From assembly GCA_023388995.1 (NCBI GenBank), contig JAEWFD010000027.1, positions 113,148 to 177,147 on the forward strand: 64,000 bases of DNA, in the 5' to 3' direction. Positions within the stretch are counted from its first letter, which is position 1, and each line of letters begins with the position of its first letter. The DNA is from Bacillota bacterium. GTDB taxonomy: Bacteria > Bacillota_I > Bacilli_A > Erysipelotrichales > Erysipelotrichaceae. The notes under the pieces were generated by a model, which made no database searches, was not told the origin of the DNA, and saw nothing but the letters and a program-made list of their open reading frames with translations. Below are positions 1-8,229 of the stretch, one piece after another. The position numbers were made by a program, and so were the translations under genes.

Positions 1-90
1 TTCTGAATATAAATCCGATGCATTGGCAACTTTCATATGCGCAAATATATGATACATCAAATCCGCTTGTTTATTGTAACGAAATTCCAT
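1..90 (-). CDS. 5' end of an unidentified gene (partial)
   Basis: The first 30 codons of a minus-strand gene that runs off the left edge. An AGGAG lies 6 bases before the ATG at 88-90; a second in-frame ATG at 94-96 abuts the AGGAG and is unlikely to be used. The visible protein begins MEFRYNKQADLMYHIF and is too short to identify. It lies downstream of hpf, separated from it by a terminator, so it may have its own promoter. Confidence 0.5.
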   Translation of the reverse strand, partial: MEFRYNKQADLMYHIFAHMKVANASDLYSE

Positions 91-126
91 AGCCATCTCC
101 TGATCGATACACGACCTGCATGATTC

Positions 127-150
127 TAAAAAATGGAGCCGAAGCTCCAT
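127..150 (-). terminator. Rho-independent terminator of hpf
   Basis: Read on the minus strand, a 7-bp stem ATGGAGC/GCTCCAT closed by a stable TTCG tetraloop is followed by a run of six T. It sits directly after the hpf stop codon. Confidence 0.85.
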
Positions 151-159
151 TTATATTTA

Positions 160-684
160 CTATTCTGTTTCAATGACGCCATATCCGCCATCATGACGGC
201 GATATAGAACGGCAATATCATCACTGCCGATATCACGATAGATGAAGAAGGTGTGTCCTAACATTTCCATTCTCATAATCGCTTCTTCTACTTCCATTGC
301 TTCCGGAGCAATGTTTTTTGTTCGAATGATAATATCATCATCGATTTCATCCATTTCCTCTAAGAAGGCTTTAGCAAGACCATCCTTTCCTTTGCGATAT
401 AACCTTGTTTTTTGCCGGCGAATCTGATCTTCTAATTTATCGATCGCCAGATCAATCGCGCTGTATACATCCTCATGGATGACCTCAGAACGAAGGATTC
501 CAAACTTTGTCGGAATTGTTACCTCCAATTTTTGCTTATTAGGAAGCACCGTAACCAACACATTCGCCACTGTATTCTCATCAATGACAAAATACTTGTT
601 CAAAAACTGAAGTTTCTTCTCTATTTTAGTTTGCATTCCTTCAGTAATTGGAACATTTTTACCATGAATTATAACTTTCATCAT
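160..684 (-). CDS. hpf: Ribosome hibernation promoting factor, long form
   Basis: Long-type HPF (S30AE family). Such proteins bind idle 70S ribosomes and, through their C-terminal domain, join them into inactive 100S dimers in stationary phase or stress. The N-terminal ~100 residues fit the S30AE fold; a charged linker (DEIDDDIIIRTK) leads to the C-terminal dimerisation domain ending in RRHDGGYGVIE, a typical long-HPF ending. Total length of about 174 aa matches the long form. AAGGAGG precedes two adjacent ATG codons (684 and 681), both well spaced; an upstream in-frame GTG overlaps the Shine-Dalgarno and is rejected. A TATAAT-like -10 lies upstream at 705-710. It is a single-gene unit closed by its own terminator. 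Confidence 0.95.
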   Translation of the reverse strand: MMKVIIHGKNVPITEGMQTKIEKKLQFLNKYFVIDENTVANVLVTVLPNKQKLEVTIPTKFGILRSEVIHEDVYSAIDLAIDKLEDQIRRQKTRLYRKGKDGLAKAFLEEMDEIDDDIIIRTKNIAPEAMEVEEAIMRMEMLGHTFFIYRDIGSDDIAVLYRRHDGGYGVIETE

Positions 685-830
685 GGCCACCTCCTTCTTG
701 ATTCTATTATAACAAATGAATCAGAAAAGTAGAGTCTTTTACTCATTTATTTTTTATGGTAATATAATGCTAACGGGCAAAATCATCTTTATAATACTTA
801 ACTGCAGGAAATTCCAGTAAAAAACAATCC

Positions 831-977
831 TTACGGATCGTTTCGTTCTTCCTGTTCCTGTTTCGTAACTTCCTTTTGAATCTCAGGCTTTGCTATGGAA
901 GTGATCTTCTCAATCACTTCGTAACTCATTCCTAATTCGTATAATACCTCAGCTATTTTTAATTGTTCTTTTTTCAT
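831..977 (-). CDS. Small 48-aa ORF, unknown function
   Basis: A short charged ORF (48 codons) in the otherwise empty 360-base gap between the EetB-like gene and hpf. It begins MKKEQLKIAEVLYELG, is predicted helical in its first 30 residues and ends in a Glu/Lys/Gln-rich tail. AAGGGTG lies about 5 bases before the ATG, which is a moderate ribosome-binding site. I do not recognise it. Codon use looks like that of its neighbours, and the reading is open over the only non-AT-rich part of the gap. It could also be a chance ORF. Confidence 0.45.
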   Translation of the reverse strand: MKKEQLKIAEVLYELGMSYEVIEKITSIAKPEIQKEVTKQEQEERNDP

Positions 978-1044
978 ACACTCACCCTTACTAAAAGTAT
1001 GTGAGTACTTGCATGAAAATATGACAGTATTAGTTTACCAATTT

Positions 1045-1569
1045 TTACTTCTTATTCATATTCCATTTTTTACTGCCGCCCATCCGCTGCAAAACCTGCT
1101 TTGCTACAACCCCGGTGAAGATCCCTGTTGGGATGCTTAAGATCAGCATAATCGGCAAGTAGTAAATCATAAGAACTGTATTGATGATTCCCATTGCCAC
1201 CAGTATTTGACCGATGCAGTGAAATGTTGCGCAAGCCATGCTGACCCCAATTACTGTCATTTTACTTCCTTTGGCAAAAGCTGCCATAGCCAGAGAACTT
1301 AGCAGCACACCGCCCATAGAAAGCCAGAATGCAGTGCCAAAGAGCGTTCCTCTAAGCAAAGAAGCAATGATAACTCTTGTTAAGTTCATCCCTATCATTA
1401 CCTTGAAACCAAAGAGATAGTAAGCAATTAAACCAACAATATTGGCAAATCCCAATTTCACCCCCGGTACCGGCAATGGAATCGGAATCATCGCTTCAAT
1501 CATATGAAATAAGATACTCATCGCCAACAACATCGTAATCGTTGTCATGCGTTTTACTCGTTGATTCAT
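1045..1569 (-). CDS. Gx transporter family / EetB-like membrane protein
   Basis: A 174-aa integral membrane protein with five or six hydrophobic helices, of the family long annotated as heptaprenyl diphosphate synthase component I and now called Gx transporter family. The N-terminal stretch with IPIPLPVPGVKLGFANI matches the conserved substrate-loop region of the family. Its start overlaps the stop of the NusG-II gene by one base (TGATG), so the two are translationally coupled. The same pair (NusG-II plus Gx transporter) corresponds to EetA/EetB in flavin-based extracellular electron transfer loci of Listeria and relatives, but no ndh2, apbE or dmkA gene is present here, so the EET assignment is inference. 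Confidence 0.8.
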   Translation of the reverse strand: MNQRVKRMTTITMLLAMSILFHMIEAMIPIPLPVPGVKLGFANIVGLIAYYLFGFKVMIGMNLTRVIIASLLRGTLFGTAFWLSMGGVLLSSLAMAAFAKGSKMTVIGVSMACATFHCIGQILVAMGIINTVLMIYYLPIMLILSIPTGIFTGVVAKQVLQRMGGSKKWNMNKK

Positions 1570-1946
1570 CAGTATGGCACCACATCATCACCATCATCGG
1601 TCTCAGCTGCTTCGATTACAATGACAACATGATTCGGCAAACAAACAATTGGCGTAATCGTTTGTTCCACCCATCCCTGAATCGAGCAAAGATGGTATGG
1701 TGAAGTTTCCTTTTCTACTCTGATCTTTCCATCTTTTACTTCAATATCTACCAGACCCAGTGTCCCCTGTACCTGGTAAGCATCATTTTTCTTCATATCA
1801 ATACGCAATACTTCTTTATTTCGGTAAGAGACGATTGCGATTTTTTCATTGCTTGCTGCAAATCGGGATAGCCACTCAAATGATCCATATAAGGCCACAG
1901 AACAGGCAAGCACGATAATTGCAAATAGTTTATCGTATTTGTTCAT
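1569..1946 (-). CDS. NusG domain II protein (EetA-like)
   Basis: A 125-aa protein with one N-terminal transmembrane helix (roughly residues 8-27) and an extracytoplasmic NusG domain II-type beta barrel. The pattern ending CLPNHVVIVIEA is the typical end of such domains, with a paired Cys near SPYHLCSIQG. These stand-alone domain II proteins are membrane-anchored and unrelated in role to transcription factor NusG. In Listeria the homologue (EetA) is needed for extracellular electron transfer. The GAGGAG ribosome-binding site lies just before the ATG at 1944-1946. The last codons overlap the next gene by one base. Confidence 0.8.
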   Translation of the reverse strand: MNKYDKLFAIIVLACSVALYGSFEWLSRFAASNEKIAIVSYRNKEVLRIDMKKNDAYQVQGTLGLVDIEVKDGKIRVEKETSPYHLCSIQGWVEQTITPIVCLPNHVVIVIEAAETDDGDDVVPY

Positions 1947-2017
1947 AGTCTCCTCCTCAAGCCTCTATTATACAAGCAAAAACCATAAATGAAAACAAAT
2001 TATTCATGAAACACGAA

Positions 2018-2042
2018 AAGCATGGCGATGAAGCACATGCTT
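2018..2042 (-). terminator. Possible weak hairpin after the lipoprotein gene
   Basis: AAGCATG and CATGCTT (7 bp) enclose an 11-base loop just downstream of the lipoprotein stop codon. The T-tract is poor (TTCGTGTTT), so termination, if any, would be partial and would leave read-through into the NusG-II/Gx pair. Confidence 0.3.
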
Positions 2043-2065
2043 GGCAGTATTAATTTTGATACTAC

Positions 2066-2512
2066 TTACTTTTTGGTTTTTGCATCCTCAATAGCTTTTT
2101 TACTGACTTCGAGATACTTGTCAACTTTAATTGTTACACTGGTCTTCAAATCATCATTGGTTACATGCTGATCTTCTACTTTGATTGTATCAATACCCTT
2201 TGCAACAATATATTCTTCCAGTGCTTTTATTTGCTGAAACCACTCTTTGTCAATTTTAGAGAAGGTTTTCATACCGTACTCATCACCTAACTGTTTTTTG
2301 GTTCCTGTTTTTTCGCCGTCAAAAGAACTGGCACCTGTTTCATCAATTCCAATCTTTGTAACTTTGCCATCTGTTAATGTTACATCTACTACTACATAAC
2401 TGCCTTCCACTTCTTCGCTCTTTGCTTGCCCTACTTGTTCTTTTGGTATTTTGGGAGTTGCGCAGGCAGCCAGCATGATAATAGAAAATAAGATTGATAT
2501 CCCTTTTTTCAT
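2066..2512 (-). CDS. Pheromone-type/FMN-binding-like lipoprotein
   Basis: A 148-aa secreted lipoprotein. The signal peptide ends in a lipobox LAAC with Cys17 as the lipidated residue. The mature part has the pattern of the FMN-binding-like domain found in pheromone-precursor lipoproteins (GKVTKIGIDET, LGDEYGMK, LEEYIVAKGID, then a TSVTIKV strand). In PplA-type electron-transfer lipoproteins an SGAT-like site carries covalent FMN; here the equivalent C-terminal site reads DDLKTSVTI and looks degenerate, so flavinylation is doubtful. The start at 2512 has AGGAGG nine bases upstream; an upstream in-frame extension to 2596 lacks a ribosome-binding site and would bury the signal peptide. It lies just upstream of the EetA/EetB-like pair. 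Confidence 0.7.
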   Translation of the reverse strand: MKKGISILFSIIMLAACATPKIPKEQVGQAKSEEVEGSYVVVDVTLTDGKVTKIGIDETGASSFDGEKTGTKKQLGDEYGMKTFSKIDKEWFQQIKALEEYIVAKGIDTIKVEDQHVTNDDLKTSVTIKVDKYLEVSKKAIEDAKTKK

Positions 2513-2662
2513 ATCTACGATCCTCCTATGGATTTCATAGGTAGTATGTACCAGGCAAGCAAATTCAAACATATTTTTCTCTTTAATGAAAAACAATCCT
2601 GAGTTTCATATTTTTTCATATAGATTTCACACCTGTATTGTATACTGATAAAGGTGATAGAA

Positions 2663-3997
2663 ATGAAAAAATATCTTTACTCGGTAATTTGGTTTGAAGA
2701 CCCGGCAGTCAGCGAGCAATCGGAACTGACGATCGGTTCAATTCTTCAAATTTTAAAAAATCAATCATTCGATAAACTCTTTTTATGGCGTGTACATGCT
2801 GTAACGCAATCCAGCAATTACAAGCTGAAAGAAAGCCGTTTGAAAGAACTTGTGAAGGAACAGTACCAAATACCGGTGGAGTTCCATGATCTGGAAAAAG
2901 AAGGCATCAATGAAGTAGGACGCTGGAAAGATATCTTCTATCATTCTATCTCGCACTGTTTACGGCAGGAATCTACCGATGATGTCCTCTGGTATGTCAA
3001 TTTTTCCAGCGGAACACCAATGATGATTTCCAGCTTGACCCACGCGATTTTATCTATCAATCAGCCATTGTGGGCCATTTATGTCAATGAAACGGATTAT
3101 CCGTTATCAAAAAAATACGAAATTACCAAAAAAGCGATTGTTCAATCCCTTGAGAAGACAACATCCGGGATTACGATTGCTCCTATCAAGCAGTTGCAGG
3201 AAACAGCCATTCAGTCGCAGATCAAACAGCTTTTGGAGATTAAATCTTATCGTGCTGCCAGTTTGCTATTGAAAGAGTTTTCCTCTACTTACTATCAAAC
3301 ATTAAAAGCCATGTGCGAAGGTGCCGACGCTTGTATGGAACTTGATATCACCTCTGCCAAGAAGTATTGGAAATATACGCCTTTGCATGCTTTATTCACC
3401 CACCAAACTCCCGAGGAAGTCATACAACTTCTGGTATATACTGCCAACTTGCAAAACAAAGCGGAGCAAAAAGAATACTTTGACTTTGTTATGCGGATTT
3501 CTCCCTTGCTGTACGAGCTATGCATTACTATTTTTCTGGATTATGCTAAATTTCCAAAAGAGGCAATTACGACGACTGATGCATATGCCTCCAGTGTGAT
3601 CAAGCGCAAGCATCTATCATTGATTCCGGTGCAGTTCCGCAGTTTCTTCACCAATTACTTTTATAAGAATCCGAATGCAGAACATGTGATCTTGACAACC
3701 CCATTGATGATTACGTTAATCTCTTATCAGCTATCCGGGCATCTGTCCATTGTAAACGAATTAAATACGCTGCGTTCCTTCGAAGAGAAGATACGCAATG
3801 AATTTGCTCATGTCTTCTCCAATTATTCTGTTTCTTATATTCAGCAGAAAACAGGCTATACACCTGAAGCTATTATTTCGCTGCTGAAACAAGTGATTCG
3901 TAAAATCTTTCATGGCTATATTCAAGATGATTCTATCTTTGACCTATACCATACGATTAATGAGACGATCTATCATTACATCGAAATTGAAACATAG
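2663..3997 (+). CDS. Orphan Csm6-like CARF-HEPN ribonuclease
   Basis: A 444-aa protein with the layout of Csm6, the type III CRISPR accessory RNase that is switched on by cyclic oligoadenylate. The N-terminal CARF-like domain has the hallmark strand-turn NFSSGTP (residues 113-119), the ligand-binding motif of Csm6/Csx1 proteins. A helical middle leads to a C-terminal HEPN domain with RNEFAH (Arg378 to His383), an R-X4-H catalytic motif. Length agrees with Csm6 (about 420-460 aa). ATG at 2663 follows AAGGTGAT by 5 bases; the upstream GTG at 2654 overlaps that site. No CRISPR repeat, cas10 or other cas gene lies in the window. It is flanked by a lipoprotein gene and nadE and has its own terminator. 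Activation by cOA is inferred from the family. Confidence 0.85.
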   Translation: MKKYLYSVIWFEDPAVSEQSELTIGSILQILKNQSFDKLFLWRVHAVTQSSNYKLKESRLKELVKEQYQIPVEFHDLEKEGINEVGRWKDIFYHSISHCLRQESTDDVLWYVNFSSGTPMMISSLTHAILSINQPLWAIYVNETDYPLSKKYEITKKAIVQSLEKTTSGITIAPIKQLQETAIQSQIKQLLEIKSYRAASLLLKEFSSTYYQTLKAMCEGADACMELDITSAKKYWKYTPLHALFTHQTPEEVIQLLVYTANLQNKAEQKEYFDFVMRISPLLYELCITIFLDYAKFPKEAITTTDAYASSVIKRKHLSLIPVQFRSFFTNYFYKNPNAEHVILTTPLMITLISYQLSGHLSIVNELNTLRSFEEKIRNEFAHVFSNYSVSYIQQKTGYTPEAIISLLKQVIRKIFHGYIQDDSIFDLYHTINETIYHYIEIET

Positions 3998-4008
3998 ATA
4001 CCTAACTT

Positions 4009-4056
4009 AAAACACTTCATTGGCTGTCAAATACTGTTCTGCCGCTGAAGTGTTTT
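4009..4056. terminator. Bidirectional terminator between csm6-like gene and nadE
   Basis: An 11-bp stem AAAACACTTCA/TGAAGTGTTTT with A-rich and T-rich flanks lies between the two convergent stop codons, so it can serve both strands. The loop is long (about 26 bases). Confidence 0.75.
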
Positions 4057-4066
4057 TCTATGTATA

Positions 4067-5935
4067 TTAACTATGATCCATTTGCAGAATCTGTTGTTTT
4101 AGTTTTTGGTATTCATCCGTAAATTCTACTTGTATCTGCGCTTCTTTTAAATCATTGCCAAAGGCGCCTTTCGACACTGTAAGCAGCGGCGGCAGCTGGA
4201 TGCGTTTGAAAATAGCACGCTGGAAGAGGCGCAGCACCCATTCCAAATCATCAATAAATGCTTGCGGGTTGGTTAGCCCGTAAAATTTCAGCCATTTTCC
4301 GAATGTTTCATCCTGCAGCAAAGAACCATCTAAATATTGCTTCATAAATGATTCTACGCGATAAGTGGGAAAGGAAACGATACGGTCAATGAGTGCATCG
4401 TGATAATACCATTTCATCGGATCAACCTGATTTTCTTTCAATTCCGCCGAAGGTGCCATATCCCAGTTAACTCCATCTTCTTGCAACTGCGGAAGCAGCC
4501 GTAGCGGAACAATTTCTTTTTGAAGGCGTTCATTGATTTCATACCCTAGCTGGGCCACTTCTGTCTTCAACACATCCCCTAACAGACTTAACGCTCCAAT
4601 GCTGTCGCCATACAACGTAAAATAGCCTAATGCTACTTCTACTTTGTTGCCGTTATTGCAGATCACACCGCCATGAATGCTGGCAAATGTGGATAACATA
4701 TGCCCTCTGATGCGTGCCTGGATATTTTCATGCACCAAACCATCCAATTGTTCCGCTGCGTAGCCAAATTCATGAATTGCCGCATCTTTCGTTGCTTCTA
4801 CTACTTCATTGATGCGGCCGCCCACCAAAGATACGCCCAGGCTCTTTGCGGTAAGTGCCGCATTCTCCTGTGTTAATGAAGAATTGTAGCTTGTGCTCAT
4901 ATTGAATGCACGGATTCGTTCTTTTCCCAACGCCATGCATAGCAAGGCACAGCTGATGGTACTATCCAAGCCGCCCGACAAACCGATAATCCAAGGTACT
5001 TTGCCATGAAATATTTGGGCATCAAATTGCTTGATTCCATAAATTAAAGCATCCATCAGCTTATATGGCTGTGATGGCGTCAGTTGTTCTTGCATACCAT
5101 CCCAAATCAGCAGCTGTTTCTCAAAATGATCATTGCAGCTTGCGGCTAAAGCGTTGTGTTGATAGATAAAACTGCCCCCGTCAAACATCGTAACATTCTT
5201 GCCATTATTCGCAATGCCAACTTGATTCACATAGACAAAAGTCGGAATCTGATACTTTGCTAAATGGTTTTTCACACAGCGGTGCCGTGCTTGTTCTTTT
5301 GCCTTAGTCCAAGGGGAAGCAGATAAATTGATCACATAATCCGATGCACACTCTGCGTAATAGGCTGTCATATCCAAAGAATAGGATGAACTCCACATAT
5401 CTTCGCAGACTTCAAGTCCAATGCGATATCCTTTGAATAGAAAAGGCCGATGACTTTCCTCCAGTAAAAAACCTGGCTGATGATCAAGTTCCAATGCTGA
5501 GAAGAAATACCGGGAATCTTCAAAAAACCGATAATCAGGATTCAAATGCTTAGTATAGACTCCTGCATACGCTGTCGTCTTTTCATGTTCCACCCAAGCC
5601 TGCTGATCTGCGAAATAGGCATTATTGGATCGTGCTGGTCTGCCATCCCGACCGATTGTTTTGCCGTCAAGTGATTGGTAGCCGATATTCCCCCAGATAA
5701 CTCCGATCCCATCCGCAAGTTCCTTAATTTTGTCATTGAAGCTGGCAAGGTATCTGCAGAAATCATCATCTAAATAGCGGTCACCCAGAAAATAGCCGCC
5801 AACACACAATTCGCTGAATACAATCAAATCTGCATGCTGTGCTTTAGCTTTTTCTATTTGGTCTTTCATTTGCTGAAAATTATGCTGCGGCTGACCGCAT
5901 ACCACTTCCATTTGTGCTAAGGCAATTCGTAACAT
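4067..5935 (-). CDS. nadE: Glutamine-dependent NAD+ synthetase
   Basis: Converts nicotinate adenine dinucleotide to NAD+ with ATP, using ammonia released from glutamine. The 622-aa protein has an N-terminal nitrilase-type glutaminase domain (Glu42 in FSELCVGGY, Cys177 in LEVCEDMW) and a C-terminal synthetase domain with the ATP-pyrophosphatase loop SGGLDS at 320-325. AGGAGGAG lies eight bases before the ATG. It follows the arginase-family gene by 16 bases and is probably cotranscribed with it. Having both domains fused means it does not depend on free ammonia. Confidence 0.96.
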   Translation of the reverse strand: MLRIALAQMEVVCGQPQHNFQQMKDQIEKAKAQHADLIVFSELCVGGYFLGDRYLDDDFCRYLASFNDKIKELADGIGVIWGNIGYQSLDGKTIGRDGRPARSNNAYFADQQAWVEHEKTTAYAGVYTKHLNPDYRFFEDSRYFFSALELDHQPGFLLEESHRPFLFKGYRIGLEVCEDMWSSSYSLDMTAYYAECASDYVINLSASPWTKAKEQARHRCVKNHLAKYQIPTFVYVNQVGIANNGKNVTMFDGGSFIYQHNALAASCNDHFEKQLLIWDGMQEQLTPSQPYKLMDALIYGIKQFDAQIFHGKVPWIIGLSGGLDSTISCALLCMALGKERIRAFNMSTSYNSSLTQENAALTAKSLGVSLVGGRINEVVEATKDAAIHEFGYAAEQLDGLVHENIQARIRGHMLSTFASIHGGVICNNGNKVEVALGYFTLYGDSIGALSLLGDVLKTEVAQLGYEINERLQKEIVPLRLLPQLQEDGVNWDMAPSAELKENQVDPMKWYYHDALIDRIVSFPTYRVESFMKQYLDGSLLQDETFGKWLKFYGLTNPQAFIDDLEWVLRLFQRAIFKRIQLPPLLTVSKGAFGNDLKEAQIQVEFTDEYQKLKQQILQMDHS

Positions 5936-5951
5936 AAAAGCACTCCTCCTG

Positions 5952-6830
5952 CTAACCTACTTGCAACTGTTCTTTCTTTTGGGCATATTCCGTCATCAGC
6001 GACAGCAATGCTGCTACTGTTTTTACATCTTGATTCTTGTCATGCAAAGGGTTATATTCCACAACATCGCAGGAACAAATTGTATGGTGCGTAAACAGAT
6101 GGTGCAGCACAGTAAAGACATCCTCTTTGCTGATACCATCGGAAACGCCTAAGTTCACAGATGGAAACTGCATTGGGTCCATCACATCTAAATCCAGTGA
6201 TACGTGAACACAGTCATAAGCGGATAAATAGCCATCCAGCTGATGCAATATGCTTTCCAATCCTTGCTCCTTGATAGCAGCAGTTGTAATTATTGAGATC
6301 TTATTCTGTTCGATATAAGCCTGTTCCCCGGCATCTAAATCACGCGTCCCTAAATACACAATCTGCTCATTTTTGATTTTCACGCGTTCATCTAAGCAAT
6401 TTACAAGTGCCGGATATCCATTGCCAAGAGAAATTGCCAAAGGCATTCCATGGATATGAAAGGATGGCGTCGTTTCCGGTGTATTAATATCGCCGTGCGC
6501 ATCAAACCATAGAATGCCCACGTTTTTTCTTGTTGATGCAGCAGCTACGCTGCCAATACCCAATGCATGATCGCCACCAACCACGATCGGAAATTGATCC
6601 GTTTCATAGCACTTCATCATCTCTTCCGCCACTTCATTACACACTTGGGCGATGAGTTCGGTATGATCTGCTTGATTTGGTACCGCCAGTTCAATTGCAT
6701 CACATTCTATATTCGCTTGCTTGACAGCTTCTTGAATCGGCTGAATTCCAAGCTGCGCTCCATCCATTAAGCATCCTTGCGAAAGAGGAACCATAATTAG
6801 TTTTGTTTTCATATTGACACGAGCGCACAC
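5952..6830 (-). CDS. Arginase / agmatinase (ureohydrolase) family protein
   Basis: A manganese ureohydrolase. Counting from the ATG at 6812, metal-binding motifs are GGDHALGIGS (79-88), WFDAHGDIN (102-110) and SLDLDVMDP further on, which place it in the arginase/agmatinase/formiminoglutamase family; the HIHGMPLA context favours arginase (arginine to ornithine and urea). The start is uncertain. GGAGG lies 11 bases before a GTG at 6830, which I chose; the ATG at 6812 gives a more typical N-terminus but is 29 bases from the GGAGG. Family length (about 295 aa) fits either. It is probably cotranscribed with nadE 16 bases downstream. Confidence 0.85.
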   Translation of the reverse strand: MCARVNMKTKLIMVPLSQGCLMDGAQLGIQPIQEAVKQANIECDAIELAVPNQADHTELIAQVCNEVAEEMMKCYETDQFPIVVGGDHALGIGSVAAASTRKNVGILWFDAHGDINTPETTPSFHIHGMPLAISLGNGYPALVNCLDERVKIKNEQIVYLGTRDLDAGEQAYIEQNKISIITTAAIKEQGLESILHQLDGYLSAYDCVHVSLDLDVMDPMQFPSVNLGVSDGISKEDVFTVLHHLFTHHTICSCDVVEYNPLHDKNQDVKTVAALLSLMTEYAQKKEQLQVG

Positions 6831-6947
6831 ACGCTCTTGCACCTCCGTTTGTCATTTGCTTCCTGCATGATAACCATGCCAAGATATTATATCACACCAA
6901 ACTAAAAAACATACTATTTCCCGCAATTATCAATTCCAATCACATCA

Positions 6948-6976
6948 TTGCGTATTTTTGTTTTTTTCGCTACAAT
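6948..6976 (+). promoter_or_regulatory. Sigma-A-type promoter of traB-family gene
   Basis: TTGCGT (6948-6953), a 17-base spacer and TACAAT (6971-6976), placed 25 bases before the ATG. Confidence 0.7.
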
Positions 6977-7001
6977 GTACCTATGGATAAAGGAGATCAT
7001 T

Positions 7002-8171
7002 ATGGAATCAAACCATGTAACACGGATTACATATGAACATAAAGAACTTATTTTAATTGGCACGGCACACGTTTCTAAGAATAGTGCGGAAGAAGTGCGG
7101 ACACTCATCGAGCAAGAACAGCCTGATACAGTATGCGTTGAATTGGATCAAGGTCGTTATGATTCACTGATGAACAAAGATGTATTCCAAAACATGGATA
7201 TCGTGCAAATCATCAAAAACAAAAAAACAGCCATCGTATTGGTAAATGTTTTGCTAGGCTCCTATCAGAAACGCCTGGCAAAACAGATGGATATTCAGGC
7301 AGGACAAGAAATGCTTGTGGGCATCGAAGAAGCTAAAAAAATCAATGCAACACTTGTATTGGCAGACCGCAATATTCAGACAACATTTATCCGCGTATGG
7401 CGCAGTCATTCTTTTTGGGATAAATGGAAGCTGCTGCTTGGCATCATTGAAGCAGCATTCAGCGATGAAGAAATCAGTGAGGCTGATTTGGAGCATTTGA
7501 AAAGCAGCGATGTTCTGACTGCATCATTAAAAGAACTGAGCGATCATTTCCCCAAGTTTGCAAACTCCTTGATTTTTGAGCGTGATGCGTATTTGGCATA
7601 TAAAATCAAGCATGCACCTGGCACCAAGATTGTAGCGATCTGCGGAGCTGCTCATATACCAGGCATCATCAAGGAAATACCGAAAGACCAATCACTTGCG
7701 GATCTCAATCACATTCCCGAGAAAAGTCGCTTGTCTAAATCGCTTGGCTGGCTGATTCCGCTGTTGATTGTCGGCATCATCGTCTTTACCTTTACCATGG
7801 ATCAATCCGTAGGCTGGTCGCAGATGAAAAGCTGGATTGCGTGGACAGGGTTGATGGCAGCTTTGGGGACACTGATTGCACGCGGACATCCCTTGTCTAT
7901 TCTGACAGCAGCACTGGCAGCTCCCATTTCCGCATTGCATCCCTTGATTGCTGCCGGCTGGTTTGCCGGACTGGCAGAAGCCTATCTGCGCAAACCCAAG
8001 GTCGCTGATTTTGAAAGTTTGGTGGACGATGTCGGGACCCTGAAAGGCTTTCTTCGCAATCGCGTTATTCGAATCATTATGGTCGTAATATTGGCAAACT
8101 TGTTTACTTCTATCGGCAGTTTTGTAAGTGGCCTTGATATCGTTAAGCAATTTCTATCGGCCTTCCAATAG
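7002..8171 (+). CDS. TraB/PrgY family membrane protein
   Basis: A 389-aa member of the TraB/PrgY family. The N-terminal domain opens with LILIGTAHVSKNSAEEV and carries VCVELDQGRYDSL, and the CGAAHIPGI motif follows near residue 220, matching the conserved GTAH, ExD and GxxH signature of the family (Tiki-like metalloprotease fold). The C-terminal third has three or four transmembrane helices. Enterococcal PrgY limits pheromone activity and TraB relatives occur widely, but the role of chromosomal copies is unknown. ATG at 7002 has AAAGGAG five bases upstream; an upstream in-frame extension to 6948 runs through the promoter and is rejected. Monocistronic, with its own promoter and terminator. 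Confidence 0.85.
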   Translation: MESNHVTRITYEHKELILIGTAHVSKNSAEEVRTLIEQEQPDTVCVELDQGRYDSLMNKDVFQNMDIVQIIKNKKTAIVLVNVLLGSYQKRLAKQMDIQAGQEMLVGIEEAKKINATLVLADRNIQTTFIRVWRSHSFWDKWKLLLGIIEAAFSDEEISEADLEHLKSSDVLTASLKELSDHFPKFANSLIFERDAYLAYKIKHAPGTKIVAICGAAHIPGIIKEIPKDQSLADLNHIPEKSRLSKSLGWLIPLLIVGIIVFTFTMDQSVGWSQMKSWIAWTGLMAALGTLIARGHPLSILTAALAAPISALHPLIAAGWFAGLAEAYLRKPKVADFESLVDDVGTLKGFLRNRVIRIIMVVILANLFTSIGSFVSGLDIVKQFLSAFQ

Positions 8172-8186
8172 CAATTCAAAAAACTA

Positions 8187-8213
8187 AAAATGACTGCCCC
8201 GCAGTCATTTTTT
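8187..8213. terminator. Bidirectional terminator
   Basis: TGACTGC/GCAGTCA stem with a CCC loop, A-tract before and T-tract after, between the convergent TraB-family gene and the DUF2500 gene. Confidence 0.85.
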
Positions 8214-8229
8214 CATATTTACTCTAAGA

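Noticed and set aside
2300..2360. Covalent FMN site (TGAS) in the lipoprotein
   Set aside because: The TGAS lies in a loop that in relatives reads differently and not at the usual flavinylation position near the C-terminus; likely coincidence.
7692..8150. Open reading frame of 152 codons antisense to the TraB-family gene
   Set aside because: Mirrors the codon pattern of the real gene, has no ribosome-binding site and gives a Cys/Gln/His-rich nonsense product.
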